Positions 25,157-34,716 of a stretch of DNA of 64,000 nucleotides are shown piece by piece. Origin of the DNA: RI-153 sp963752935 (GTDB taxonomy: Bacteria; Chloroflexota; Anaerolineae; Caldilineales; Caldilineaceae); NCBI GenBank assembly GCA_963752935.1, contig CAVWAL010000009.1, positions 620,001 through 684,000 of the forward strand, given 5' to 3'. The number at the start of each line of letters is the position of its first letter. Position 1 is the first letter of the stretch. A model generated the notes under the pieces. The model saw only the letters and a list, made by a program, of their open reading frames with translations, had not been told where the DNA came from and made no database searches. A program made the position numbers and the translations under genes.

Positions 25157-26158
25157 ATGGGACGACCAGTTACCCTCTTCACCGGTCAGTGGGCGGATCT
25201 CCCCCTGGAAACGCTCGCCCAGAAGGTAAGCGAGTGGGGCTTCGACGGGCTGGAACTGGCTTGCTGGGGCGATCATTTTGAGGTCTCGAAAGCACTGGAA
25301 AACGATTCCTATGTACGTGAAAAACGCGATTTGCTAGAGAAGTACGGGCTCAAATGTTGGGCCATTAGCAACCATTTAGCCGGTCAGGCGGTGAGCGATC
25401 CTATCGACGCGCGCCACAAGGGGATTGTGCCGCCACACGTATGGGGCGACGGCAAGCCGGAGGGCGTGCAGCAACGCGCCGCCGAGGAAATGAAGAACAC
25501 GGCCCGTGCGGCCAAACTCTTCGGCGTGGACATTGTCAACGGCTTCACCGGCAGCCCGGTCTGGCACAAACTCTACTTCTTCCCCCCCACCGGCCAGGAT
25601 GAGATCGACGCCGGCTACGCGTCTTTTGCGGCGCAGTGGAAGCCGATTATGGATGTCTTCGATGAGCAGGGCGTCGACTTCGGCCTAGAGGTCCACCCCA
25701 CCGAGATCGCGTATGACATTTACACGTCGCAGCGCACCCTCGAAGCGCTGGATCATCATCCTCGCTTTGGCTTCAACTTCGATCCCAGCCACTTGATCCA
25801 TCAGTTCATCGACCCGGTGGAATTTATCAACGCCTTCCCGGATCGTATCGTCCACGTGCATGTCAAAGACTCGAAGGTGCAGCTCAGCGGGCGCAACAGC
25901 ATCCTCTCCTCGCACCTTTCTTTCGGTGATCCGCGCCGCGGCTGGGACTTCGTTTCACCAGGCCATGGCGATGTGAAATGGGACCCCATCGTGCGCGTGC
26001 TCAACCGCATCGGCTACAACGGCCCGCTCTCAATTGAATGGGAAGACAGCGGCATGGATCGTGAATTCGGCGCGCAGGAATCGCTGGCCTACATCCGCCG
26101 TCAGGACTTCGCTCCCTCGAATGTAGCGTTCGATGCCGCCTTTGAGAAGAAGGAGTAG
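25157..26158 (+). CDS. Sugar phosphate isomerase/epimerase (xylose isomerase-like TIM barrel)
   Basis: 333 residues, ATG 25157 after AAGGAGG. The TIM-barrel pattern is clear: WGFDGLELACWGDHFE near the N-terminus, then metal-ligand regions GLEVHPTEIAYD, GFNFDPSHL, VHVHVKDSK and LSIEWEDSG, which supply Glu, Asp, His and Glu. Related proteins isomerise or epimerise keto-sugars or inosose. It is followed by a Gfo/Idh/MocA dehydrogenase, a frequent pairing in inositol or rare-sugar catabolism. The exact substrate is not visible. Confidence 0.88.
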   Translation: MGRPVTLFTGQWADLPLETLAQKVSEWGFDGLELACWGDHFEVSKALENDSYVREKRDLLEKYGLKCWAISNHLAGQAVSDPIDARHKGIVPPHVWGDGKPEGVQQRAAEEMKNTARAAKLFGVDIVNGFTGSPVWHKLYFFPPTGQDEIDAGYASFAAQWKPIMDVFDEQGVDFGLEVHPTEIAYDIYTSQRTLEALDHHPRFGFNFDPSHLIHQFIDPVEFINAFPDRIVHVHVKDSKVQLSGRNSILSSHLSFGDPRRGWDFVSPGHGDVKWDPIVRVLNRIGYNGPLSIEWEDSGMDREFGAQESLAYIRRQDFAPSNVAFDAAFEKKE

Positions 26159-26210
26159 TGCCTGGTGCGTCATGGCCGGTTAGCCGGACGTTACCGCATT
26201 CAATCTCTGG

Positions 26211-26324
26211 TATCGTGTCAACGGTCAAGTGATGGCAAGTCCGTAGGGGCGCTGCTTGCTGCGCCCGGCACACTGTGGGCGCAGCAAGCAGCGCCCCTAC
26301 CGATCAAGTCACGCTTGACGCATC
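26211..26324 (+). repeat. Palindromic repeat element, copy 2
   Basis: About 114 bp, homologous to 13258-13370 in opposite orientation. A perfect 24-bp stem (26243-26266 with 26277-26300) encloses loop GGCACACTGT. The loop has the same sequence on the + strand in both copies although the flanks are inverted, showing that the centre can flip relative to the flanks. It is inserted between the isomerase and the Gfo/Idh gene. The remaining part of the 308-bp gap (26325-26466) holds a 12-bp imperfect inverted repeat (GGCGAAAATTCG / CGAATTTCCGCC) and no gene. Confidence 0.8.
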
Positions 26325-26466
26325 TCTAGTACAGGTGGGCGTCAATACCACGGCGAAAATTCGGCACTCCTACCGCTAGTCGCAAACGTGGACGAATTTC
26401 CGCCGGGATTTGCCGGCCCGCCTACCCAGAACAGCACCCATTCCAAGATCCCAAGGAGAGACTCAC

Positions 26467-27660
26467 ATGGCCGAATCCGGTGGTTTTACGTCAATGGCCG
26501 GTGCGCGGGCCGAAGGTGATGCGCCCGAAGTCGGCATTGGTATGCTGGGCTATGCCTTTATGGGCAAGGCTCACAGCAATGCGTATAAAACAATCCCCTA
26601 CATGATGTACCCGCCGTCTGCAATCCCCAAGTTGATCGCAATTGCCGGGCGCAACGAAGAAGCCGTGGCCGAAGCCGCGCGGCGCTATGGGTACGAAGGA
26701 TATTACACCGATTGGCGCGATCTGCTGGCCGATGATCGGGTACAACTCTTCGACAACGGCGGCCCCAACGACGCCCACGCCGAACCGTGCATCGCCGCAG
26801 CGGAAGCAGGCAAGCATGTCTTCTGTGAAAAGCCGCTGGCCCGCACCGCCGAAGAGGCCAAGTCCATGCTCGATGCCGTGCAGAAGGCCGGCGTCAAGCA
26901 TATGGTGGCCTACAACTACCGCTTCGTCCCCGCCATCCGTCAGATTCGCAAGCTGATCGACTCCGGCGCGCTGGGGCAAATCTATCACTTCCGCGCGGTC
27001 TACTTGCAAGAGTGGATCATGCCGCACTACAACACACCCATGATCTGGCGTCTGCAAAAAGAGCACGCCGGCAGCGGCGCGCTGGGCGACCTGGGATCGC
27101 ACGTCATCGACCTGGGTCGCTATCTGGTCGGCGAGATCAGCAGCGTCAGCGCGCAGACGCGCACGTTCATCAAGCAGCGCCCTTGGGATGATGGCACAAT
27201 GGGCACGGTGGATGTCGACGACGCCTTCGCGGCCGTGGTGGAATTCGACAACGGCGCGCTGGGCACGGTGGAGGCCACTCGCTTCGCCGCCGGTCGCAAG
27301 AACGGCCAGCGCATCGAGATCAACGCCGAGAAGGGCAGCATTGTCTTTAACCTGGAACGCATGAACGAGCTAGAGGTCTTCTGGGTCGATGAAGATCCCA
27401 AAGAGACGCAGGGCTTCCACAACGTGCTGGTCTCGGAGGGCTATCATCCCTGGTGGGAAAATTGGTGGCCACAAGGACATATGATCGGCTGGGAGCACAG
27501 CTTCGTTCACGAAATCGATCACCTGCTCGACTGCATCGTCAACAACAAGGAAGTCTCGCCCATCGGCGCCGACTTCGTGGACGGCTACAAGAACGCCGTG
27601 ATCTGCGACGCCATTCTGCAGTCTGCAGCCGAGCGGCGACAGGTGGATGTGAAGTATTAG
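26467..27660 (+). CDS. Gfo/Idh/MocA family oxidoreductase
   Basis: 397 residues from ATG 26467 (AAGGAGAG upstream); the open frame starts earlier at 26410 without support. The NAD(P)-binding fold begins at VGIGMLGYAFMGKAHSNAY. The conserved CEKPLA motif (residues ~122-127), with its catalytic-region lysine, and AYNYRFVPAIRQ follow. It probably oxidises a sugar, inositol or sugar acid at a hydroxyl group. The upstream isomerase and downstream enolase-superfamily gene suggest a catabolic operon. Confidence 0.9.
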   Translation: MAESGGFTSMAGARAEGDAPEVGIGMLGYAFMGKAHSNAYKTIPYMMYPPSAIPKLIAIAGRNEEAVAEAARRYGYEGYYTDWRDLLADDRVQLFDNGGPNDAHAEPCIAAAEAGKHVFCEKPLARTAEEAKSMLDAVQKAGVKHMVAYNYRFVPAIRQIRKLIDSGALGQIYHFRAVYLQEWIMPHYNTPMIWRLQKEHAGSGALGDLGSHVIDLGRYLVGEISSVSAQTRTFIKQRPWDDGTMGTVDVDDAFAAVVEFDNGALGTVEATRFAAGRKNGQRIEINAEKGSIVFNLERMNELEVFWVDEDPKETQGFHNVLVSEGYHPWWENWWPQGHMIGWEHSFVHEIDHLLDCIVNNKEVSPIGADFVDGYKNAVICDAILQSAAERRQVDVKY

Positions 27661-27687
27661 GATCGTACCTCTGCCTCCTCAGGTGCG

Positions 27688-27739
27688 ACGCACTGGCCAA
27701 CCCATTGACGAATGCACGGCGTTCTCCTGGCCAGTGCGT
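27688..27739 (+). repeat. Intra-operon hairpin
   Basis: ACGCACTGGCCA (27688-27699) pairs perfectly with TGGCCAGTGCGT (27728-27739), with outer AGG/CCT pairing. It lies between the Gfo/Idh and enolase-superfamily genes and may protect or attenuate the mRNA. Confidence 0.55.
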
Positions 27740-27776
27740 GGCGCCTGCATCGTCACAGAAATGAAGGATTGACTGA

Positions 27777-28886
<1,110 letters not shown>

Positions 28887-28930
28887 TCCGCAGCACGTTC
28901 CACAGTCCAGGCAGTTTCACCACCAAGACC

Positions 28931-29722
28931 GTGAGCAAACGCATGGCAGGCGACGAACCCGTTTTCATCGGCATAGATCTGGCCTGGGGAGAGCGCAACC
29001 CCAGCGGCGGCGCCGTGATTCGGAATGGGCGATTGCTGTCCACGCGCGGGGACCTGACCAGCCTGGAATCGATTGTCGATTTTGTGGCGAGCTACTTGGG
29101 CCCCACTACAGGGGCAGTCGTGGCCGTGGATGCGCCCTTGCGTGTCCCCAATGTGTCGGGGATCCGTCCTTGTGAGCGGGAGTTGAATGGGGAGTGGGCG
29201 CGTTTCCAGGCCGGGGCGCACCCGGCCAACCGGCAGTTGCTGGCGCGCAGCGGTGATGTACGCGGGGAAAAGCTGGTGGACCTATTGGTACAGCAGCACC
29301 GCTTTACAGAAGCAACCAGCATTCCCCAAAAGTCGCCGGACCGATTGATCTGCGAGATCTACCCGCACCCGGCGCATATCAGCCTCTTCAAGTTGGACAA
29401 GACGATCAAGTACAAACGCGGTTCGGTCAGTGCACGGCGGCAGGAGTTGATCCGGTATCAGCAGTTCCTGCGATCCCTGCGCGAGGCCAGGCCGTTTCTC
29501 AAAAAGACAAAAGATCTGCTGGTACGCACCGACGTAAATGCGTTGCGCGGGCGGGCGCTCAAAGCCTACGAAGATCAACTGGATGCCCTATGCTGCGCCT
29601 ACATTGGTTACTACCTGTGGTGGCACGGTCCACAAAGGGCGCGCACGTACGGCACGCTGGCCGATGGGCACGTCATCGTGCCCATCACGCCCGAGATGTC
29701 GAAGCGGATGAAATCGAAGTAG
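28931..29722 (+). CDS. DUF429 family protein (predicted RNase H-like fold)
   Basis: 263 residues. EPVFIGIDLAWGERNPSGGAV and VVAVDAPLRVPN give the two acidic strands of an RNase H-like fold; ICEIYPHPAHISLF and YEDQLDALCCAYIGYYLWW are typical of DUF429. The family is predicted to be a nuclease but is not well characterised. GTG 28931 and ATG 28943 are both possible starts, and neither has a strong ribosome site. It is followed directly by a strong terminator. Confidence 0.83.
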   Translation: MSKRMAGDEPVFIGIDLAWGERNPSGGAVIRNGRLLSTRGDLTSLESIVDFVASYLGPTTGAVVAVDAPLRVPNVSGIRPCERELNGEWARFQAGAHPANRQLLARSGDVRGEKLVDLLVQQHRFTEATSIPQKSPDRLICEIYPHPAHISLFKLDKTIKYKRGSVSARRQELIRYQQFLRSLREARPFLKKTKDLLVRTDVNALRGRALKAYEDQLDALCCAYIGYYLWWHGPQRARTYGTLADGHVIVPITPEMSKRMKSK

Positions 29723-29758
29723 ACCCGCCAGGTTTTTCACACCTGGCGGGTGATTTTT
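29723..29758 (+). terminator. Rho-independent terminator
   Basis: ACCCGCCAGGT (29723-29733) and ACCTGGCGGGT (29741-29751) form a perfect 11-bp stem with loop TTTTCAC, followed by GATTTTT. It begins one base after the DUF429 stop codon. Confidence 0.88.
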
Positions 29759-29881
29759 ACCCCAATCTACGGCGCAGATGTTCGTCACACGGGTAGGTGA
29801 TCTACGCGGGATGAGAGCGGTTGTGTCTTTCCTGGTAACCATGCCCGCCGAATAAACTCGACGTCCACGGCGCCGGTTAGC

Positions 29882-30439
29882 CCATAGGCGTTAAGTAAGC
29901 AAGTGCCGGGGACTTTTCGTGGCAGCGGACAAGAAACTGGTCGTGCTCGTTGGCTACTGACCCCCCTCTAGCTCCCCCCGTAAAAGCCGCTGAGGACAGC
30001 GCCGCTGAGGACAGCGGACGTGGGGAGGACCGTTGCCGCCTACACGGAGCCGGTGGCGTTGTGGGTGTCTCCAATATAGGATCACATCTTGTACACGTCA
30101 ACGGCTCCCTCTCCGCATCTTTTCGCTTACCTTTACCCATAAGGGGGGTATGAAGAGCGGATTCGTTTTGACCCTTGGTACGGGCACGAGGGGGATGGGG
30201 GCGACGTCTCGCCCATTGTCGCAGATCTCCGTCCCATCCCCCTCATGCCCCGACAACCGGCCCAATATCACGAAGAAGTATCCCAGCCGTAGAACCCAGA
30301 TCGGCCGCTGTTTGCCAGGCCTGTGCCGACTGCGGACTTGTGGGTAAAGGTTAGATCTTTTCGGCGGGGAGGGTTGAGGAGGGGTCTTCTGCCATCGGCG
30401 CTAAGATGAGTCCGTGCAACCTTATCTTAACGCCTATGG
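29882..30439. repeat. Non-coding segment bounded by 14-bp inverted repeats (possible decayed element)
   Basis: CCATAGGCGTTAAG at 29882-29895 is matched by its reverse complement at 30426-30439; the pairing extends into TAAG beyond one bulge. The enclosed ~530 bp has no convincing gene. It contains a tandem duplication of GCCGCTGAGGACAGC (29990-30019), a 12-bp inverted repeat GAGGGGGATGGG/CCCATCCCCCTC (30188-30199, 30233-30244) and an 11-bp inverted repeat ACCTTTACCCA. CCGGTTAGCC lies beside both ends and also near 26176. No transposase remnant was recognised. Confidence 0.5.
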
Positions 30440-30491
30440 CCGGTTAGCCACCCGTCTGGCAGATGAGCTTGTCGCCCCGGGTATGCAAACT

Positions 30492-31157
30492 CTAGCGCCG
30501 TTGGCGCATCTTCGCCACGCTGAAGTCCGGGTCTCGGTAGAAGGCGAAGAGATCCGCCTCTTGGGTGCGGATCTGGGTGGCAATCTCTACGATTTCGGCG
30601 GCGTGCCGGTTGGGGATGCGTACACAGCCGTCTCCATCCGCCAGGATCAGGTCGCCGGGACGGATGCGCAGTTGGCCCACTGTCACCGGCGTGTTAAAGC
30701 GCGTCAAGTTGAAGACGCCGTGACCGGGCACCGTCCCCCACGCCCACATCGGCAGCCCCACCCGCTGAATCCCGGCCAGATCGCGCACGGTACCGTCCAC
30801 AATGGCCCCCACCACGCCCAGCCTCTGGTGCAACGTCGCCATGCCGTCGCCAAAGCTGGCCCCGCGCCCAGGGCGAGAATCCACATCCTTCATTACCGCC
30901 ACAAGCGGTCCTTGCGCCTGCTCCAGGTGTTCATAGTAATCGGCCCACACCAACGCAGAGGAATCGGGATCGTTGGTGGTCACTTCCGAGGTGACGGCGT
31001 ACCCGACGACTGTGCCCAATTCGGGCAGCAGACAGCGGATCGTGAGATCCGTGTATTCCTCGTTGGGCAGACCGAACTTGCGCACCAACGCATTAAACAC
31101 AGTCGGTGAGTCGAAGGTCTTTAGTTGTTCGATGAGTTCATGGCTGACAGGGGTCAT
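30492..31157 (-). CDS. RraA/HMG aldolase-like family protein
   Basis: 221 residues from ATG 31157, preceded by AAAGGATC; the frame opens far upstream, inside the MFS gene. The core GDGMATLHQRLGVVGAIVDG, then TVRDL, is the signature of the RraA-like fold; in true 4-hydroxy-4-methyl-2-oxoglutarate or oxaloacetate-type aldolases the Arg-Asp pair binds metal and substrate. The catabolic operon context (MFS transporter and galactonate-dehydratase-like enzyme upstream) favours an aldolase or decarboxylase over an RNase E inhibitor. Confidence 0.85.
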   Translation of the reverse strand: MTPVSHELIEQLKTFDSPTVFNALVRKFGLPNEEYTDLTIRCLLPELGTVVGYAVTSEVTTNDPDSSALVWADYYEHLEQAQGPLVAVMKDVDSRPGRGASFGDGMATLHQRLGVVGAIVDGTVRDLAGIQRVGLPMWAWGTVPGHGVFNLTRFNTPVTVGQLRIRPGDLILADGDGCVRIPNRHAAEIVEIATQIRTQEADLFAFYRDPDFSVAKMRQRR

Positions 31158-31207
31158 GGAAGATCCTTTCTGGACAGAAGACGACGGACGATAGACGACA
31201 CATTCTC

Positions 31208-32443
31208 TCAACTGGTTGGCAGTTCCGCCTCTGCCTGACGGCGTTCGACGCGGCCCAAATAGAGCGCCAGGAAGATCAACGGCGCCACCATCAGGTAGTT
31301 CACCGCCAGCGCCGCCTGAAATCCCCACGTACCGGCGAGGAGACCGGTCCACCAGGGCGGGAGGGTGGCGCCGGCAGTCATAGCCAGGTTCAGCGTGGCG
31401 GTGACGGTGCCGGTCTGCTCAGGATACAGGCGCGAGCCGAAGGCCAACCCTGTCGGGAAGAGACCCGACAAACTCAGCCCCGTCAGGAAGACGCCGACGA
31501 CGATCACATAGGAGTTGATCCCGAAAACCACCAGCGGATAGGTGAGGGTGATGCCCCATGCCAATACCAACAACATGAAGGCGTAGCCGCGGCGCTCGGC
31601 AAAGGCGGCACACAGGAAGCGCCCCACCGTCAGCGCCACGTAGAAAACCGAGATCATCGACACCGAAAAGAACATGGAAAAACCGCCACTCTGCTGCATG
31701 ATCACGGCGATCCAGCCGAGCAGACTGACGGCGACGCCGTTGTAGACAAAGGCGATAACGAAGAGCGCCAGGAAGGGCCGATCGCGCAGCATGGAGAGAT
31801 CGAGTTTGCTGGCTTTGGGGCGTTCGCTCGTCCCATCGGCGCGGTAGATCCGATAGGCGCTCAGGCCGTAGATCAGCCAGATCAGTCCTGTGCCGCCCAG
31901 CGCCCAGCGCCACGCCAACCCCTGCTCAATCAGATAGCCGATGACAAGCGGCGAGACCGCCGCGCCGGCGCCGTAGACACCGTGCAGCGTGTTGAGGGCA
32001 CGGGCGCGGGCCTTGCGGTTGGCGTCGGCGATCATGGTGTTGATGCCGGTTGAAAGTGCGCCCTGTGTGGCGCTGACAAAGACAAAGCCGGTGACGAAGA
32101 GCAACCACATCTGCGACGCCGCCGTGAGGAAGAGGGCCAGCGCCAGCCCCAACGCCGACAGCCAGACCAATCGCTGGGCGCCCACCAGATCCGATCCTAC
32201 ACCGGCAAAGACATTCCCCACAATCGCCCCCACCGACCGCGCCGGGAAGATCAACGCAATCGCGGCCAGGGTGATGCCGGCGCCGGTGTACTCCGCTGTG
32301 ATAAACGGCATCACCGAGGGCACAAGCACTGCCGCCGTACCGATGAAGACGTAGCCGATCAGCCCGAGGTACGTTTCGCTGGGCAGCGCCGATAGACGGC
32401 GGACAACATTGCCAAAGACGGTGGATGAAGGCGCATTAGACAT
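31208..32443 (-). CDS. MFS transporter, probable organic or sugar acid uptake
   Basis: 411 residues with about 12 hydrophobic helices (for example YLGLIGYVFIGTAAVLVPSV, ALFVIAFVYNGVAVSLLGW). FAGVGSDLVGAQRLVWLSAL has the position of the helix 2-3 loop. Its start overlaps the last 8 bp of the enolase-superfamily gene, so translation is coupled. Placement between a galactonate-dehydratase-like enzyme and an RraA-like aldolase suggests import of their substrate. Confidence 0.85.
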   Translation of the reverse strand: MSNAPSSTVFGNVVRRLSALPSETYLGLIGYVFIGTAAVLVPSVMPFITAEYTGAGITLAAIALIFPARSVGAIVGNVFAGVGSDLVGAQRLVWLSALGLALALFLTAASQMWLLFVTGFVFVSATQGALSTGINTMIADANRKARARALNTLHGVYGAGAAVSPLVIGYLIEQGLAWRWALGGTGLIWLIYGLSAYRIYRADGTSERPKASKLDLSMLRDRPFLALFVIAFVYNGVAVSLLGWIAVIMQQSGGFSMFFSVSMISVFYVALTVGRFLCAAFAERRGYAFMLLVLAWGITLTYPLVVFGINSYVIVVGVFLTGLSLSGLFPTGLAFGSRLYPEQTGTVTATLNLAMTAGATLPPWWTGLLAGTWGFQAALAVNYLMVAPLIFLALYLGRVERRQAEAELPTS

Positions 32444-33572
32444 CGGCCACGCTCCCGTCGGCGGCGAAGGCGTTGCGATGGGGATTGCGTGGCCGGTACG
32501 GACTGCTCAGCAGCGCGTCTTCGTCGAGTTCGACACCCAGTCCGGGGCGATCCGGCACAGTGAGGTGGCCTGCCTCAACGGTCCACGCCTCGCGCATCGT
32601 CTGCTCGCGGTACGGCTCCTGGCGCACGTATTCGAGAATCAAAAAGTTAGGGATTGCCATGGCCAGGTGCGCTGCAGCCGCCGTGGAAAGTGGCCCCTGC
32701 GGGTTGTGGGGCGCCAGTTTGACGTAGTAGGCTTCGGCCAGGGCGGCGATCTTCTTGCATTCGGTGATGCCACCGGCATGACACAAGTCAGGCTGGATCA
32801 CATCTACGACGCGGCGTTCGAGCAAGGGCAGATAGTCCCACTTGGAGTAAAGGCGCTCGCCGGCGGCAAGATCCGTATTGGTGCCCGCGGCACGCACATG
32901 GACCAACGATTCGATATCGTCGGGTTGGGTCGGCTCCTCGAAGAAGAGCAGGCGGTGCGGTTCCAGGGCCCGGATCAGGCGCACAGCAGCGGTGGGGCGT
33001 CCGCGCCCGTGGTCGTCGACCATGATGTCCACGCTGGGGCCGACGGCGGCGCGCAGTTGGCCGATGCGCTCGGCGAAGGCGGCGATGCGTTCGTGTTCGG
33101 GCATCAGCGTGTCGCCCTGCCATGCGCCCGTCTTCATGGCGGTAAAACCGTCTTCGACGTCGCGTTGGGCGTCTTCGAGGATCTGTTCCGGTTGATAGAT
33201 GCCGACGTGGGTGTAGAGACGAATGCGATCTCGGGTGGGGCCACCCAGCAGTTTGTAGACGGGGACGCCCCACGCCTTACCGCGCAGATCCCACAGCGCT
33301 TGATCCAGCCCGGCCAGCGCCGAATTGAGGACAACCCCGCCGCGCCAGAAGCCATGCCGGAAGAGGATCTGCCAATGCCGCTCTGTTGCCAGCGGATCCT
33401 CGCCGATGAGCGCAGCGCCAAACTGCTTGACCGCGGTGCATACCGTCTGTTCATTGTTTTCAAGGGTCGCTTCGCCCCAACCGTGCAGACCGCTGTCGGT
33501 CATTACTTTGACAATGACCCAATTGCGCAGCCCGGCCCACATCACGGTGGTACGGATCTCAGTGATCTTCAT
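32436..33572 (-). CDS. Mandelate racemase/enolase family, galactonate dehydratase-like
   Basis: 378 residues. MKITEIRTTV, RNWVIVKVMTDSGLHGWGEA and DQALWDLRGKAWGVPVYKLLGG align with D-galactonate dehydratase-type proteins. The metal site is seen in IMVDDHGRG, FFEEPTQPDD and AAGERLYS (Asp, Glu, Glu) and the catalytic His in KLAPHNPQGPLS. It should dehydrate a sugar acid. ATG 33572 is preferred over GTG 33581 because AAAGG would be only 3 bases from the latter. It heads a three-gene operon with the MFS and RraA-like genes. Confidence 0.87.
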   Translation of the reverse strand: MKITEIRTTVMWAGLRNWVIVKVMTDSGLHGWGEATLENNEQTVCTAVKQFGAALIGEDPLATERHWQILFRHGFWRGGVVLNSALAGLDQALWDLRGKAWGVPVYKLLGGPTRDRIRLYTHVGIYQPEQILEDAQRDVEDGFTAMKTGAWQGDTLMPEHERIAAFAERIGQLRAAVGPSVDIMVDDHGRGRPTAAVRLIRALEPHRLLFFEEPTQPDDIESLVHVRAAGTNTDLAAGERLYSKWDYLPLLERRVVDVIQPDLCHAGGITECKKIAALAEAYYVKLAPHNPQGPLSTAAAAHLAMAIPNFLILEYVRQEPYREQTMREAWTVEAGHLTVPDRPGLGVELDEDALLSSPYRPRNPHRNAFAADGSVADV

Positions 33573-33916
33573 TTTAGGCACTGCCTTTGCGGTGGAATGG
33601 GAAATAGAGTGGTTCTTCTATGATACCGGTGAGGCGGAGATGATGCAAAGGGACGGAGAGTGGGCGATGGACCAATTAAGCAAGGTTAACTCAAATCGTC
33701 AGCGCCGTTAAAGAGATGGCTCTACCTCGTTTGCATCTTCTCCCCGCTCTACCTATCCACTTGACCGGGTTGCGCGTTGGCCGCGTGGCGTGCCGGATTA
33801 TGCCGTGCGCCGGTTACCATCAACCGTAACATACTTGTGTCTGGCACATTGCGGTGTAAATACCACGGCATACTTCCGCCGGGATTTACCAACTTGTCGT
33901 TTGAAGGAGAGAATGC
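33573..33916. other. Divergent intergenic region between the sugar-acid operon and feo operon
   Basis: About 344 bp with no protein-like frame. It must contain both promoters. GTGTAAATACCACGGC near 33852 and CCGCCGGGATTTACC near 33876 resemble words in the gap before 26467. No Fur-like box was recognised despite the iron genes downstream. Confidence 0.4.
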
Positions 33917-34144
33917 ATGTCTACCACACTGGATCAGGTTGCGCCCGGGCAGAGGACAAAGATCGCCCGCCTCACAGGAACGGGCGCGCTGCGCCGCCGT
34001 CTCATGGATATGGGCATCTTGCCCGGCGTCGAAATTGAAGTACTGCGGGCTGCGCCCATGGGCGATCCGCTGGAATACAAGCTGCGCGGCTATCATCTAT
34101 CGTTGCGCAGAACCGAAGCACAACAGATCGAGGTGGCCTCATGA
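33917..34144 (+). CDS. feoA: FeoA family protein 1
   Basis: 75-residue SH3-like protein. GALRRRLMDMGILPGVEIEVL is the diagnostic FeoA sequence, and LEYKLRGYHLSLRRTEAQQI completes the barrel. FeoA assists the FeoB iron transporter. AAGGAGAG lies before ATG 33917. Its stop overlaps the next start as ATGA, so the two FeoA proteins are coupled. Confidence 0.92.
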   Translation: MSTTLDQVAPGQRTKIARLTGTGALRRRLMDMGILPGVEIEVLRAAPMGDPLEYKLRGYHLSLRRTEAQQIEVAS

Positions 34145-34446
34145 CGGCGTCATCCTCCTCTCTTCCTGGGTTTTGGCACACGATGAGCAAAGCAGACGAT
34201 CACGCCGGTGAGACGATGCCGCTGGGCATGGCGCGCCCGGGTCAGATCGTCGAAGTAGTGGCGATTCATGCCGGCCAGGAAGCGCAGCGGCGGCTTATCG
34301 ATCTGGGCCTCACCGCAGGCACGCGTGTGCGTGTGGTGCAAGGCGACGGCGCCGGCCCTATGCTTCTGGCTTTCAAAGATGACGCCCGCCTGGCCGTCGG
34401 CCGCGGCGTGGCTCTGAAGATCATGGTGAGGACGGATAAGCGATGA
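34141..34446 (+). CDS. feoA: FeoA family protein 2
   Basis: 101 residues; the FeoA domain is in the C-terminal ~75 (GQEAQRRLIDLGLTAGTRVRVVQG, RLAVGRGVALKIMV), after a ~25-residue extension. It starts in the ATGA overlap with the first feoA. Two separate FeoA proteins beside FeoB are found in several phyla and may form a heteromer. A repeat-rich gap of 270 bp follows before feoB. Confidence 0.9.
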   Translation: MTASSSSLPGFWHTMSKADDHAGETMPLGMARPGQIVEVVAIHAGQEAQRRLIDLGLTAGTRVRVVQGDGAGPMLLAFKDDARLAVGRGVALKIMVRTDKR

Positions 34447-34457
34447 CGAGTTGGGGG

Positions 34458-34630
34458 GATGACGGAGTCATCGCTTCATGGGTGCGTGTGCTTGTACAGA
34501 AGATGATGGGATGATGGGGATGACGGAGTCATCGCTTCATGGGTGCGTGTGCTTGTACAGAAGATGATGGGGATGATGGAGTCATCGCTTCATGGGTGCG
34601 TGTGCTTGTACAGAAGATGATGGGATGATG
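34458..34630 (+). repeat. Three tandem repeats between feoA and feoB
   Basis: Three near-identical copies starting at 34458, 34519 and 34572 (periods 61 and 53, differing by an 8-bp GATGATGG). The common part contains GAGTCATCGCTTCATGGG followed by TGCGTGTGCTTGTACAGAAG. They are not translated in any protein-like frame. Confidence 0.85.
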
Positions 34631-34695
34631 ACTCGATCATCTCGTCATCTCGTCATCCATCCCACCATCCCACCATCTCGTCATCCCATCATCTT
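34614..34695 (+). repeat. Inverted repeat upstream of feoB
   Basis: AAGATGATGGGATGA (34614-34628) pairs perfectly with 34681-34695. The interior is built of CATC/GATG words (CTCGATCATCTCGTCATC...) and can fold further. It ends 21 bp before the feoB start, close to its AAAAGGAG ribosome site, so it may control feoB expression. Confidence 0.65.
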
Positions 34696-34716
34696 GTTCG
34701 AAAAGGAGTTCTTAAC

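Noticed and set aside
32409..33623. Antisense open frame over the galactonate-dehydratase-like gene
   Set aside because: The minus-strand protein shows the complete enolase-superfamily active site; the plus frame has none.
34458..34630. Possible CRISPR array
   Set aside because: Only three copies, no unique spacers between them (units are contiguous), units longer than CRISPR repeats and no cas genes.
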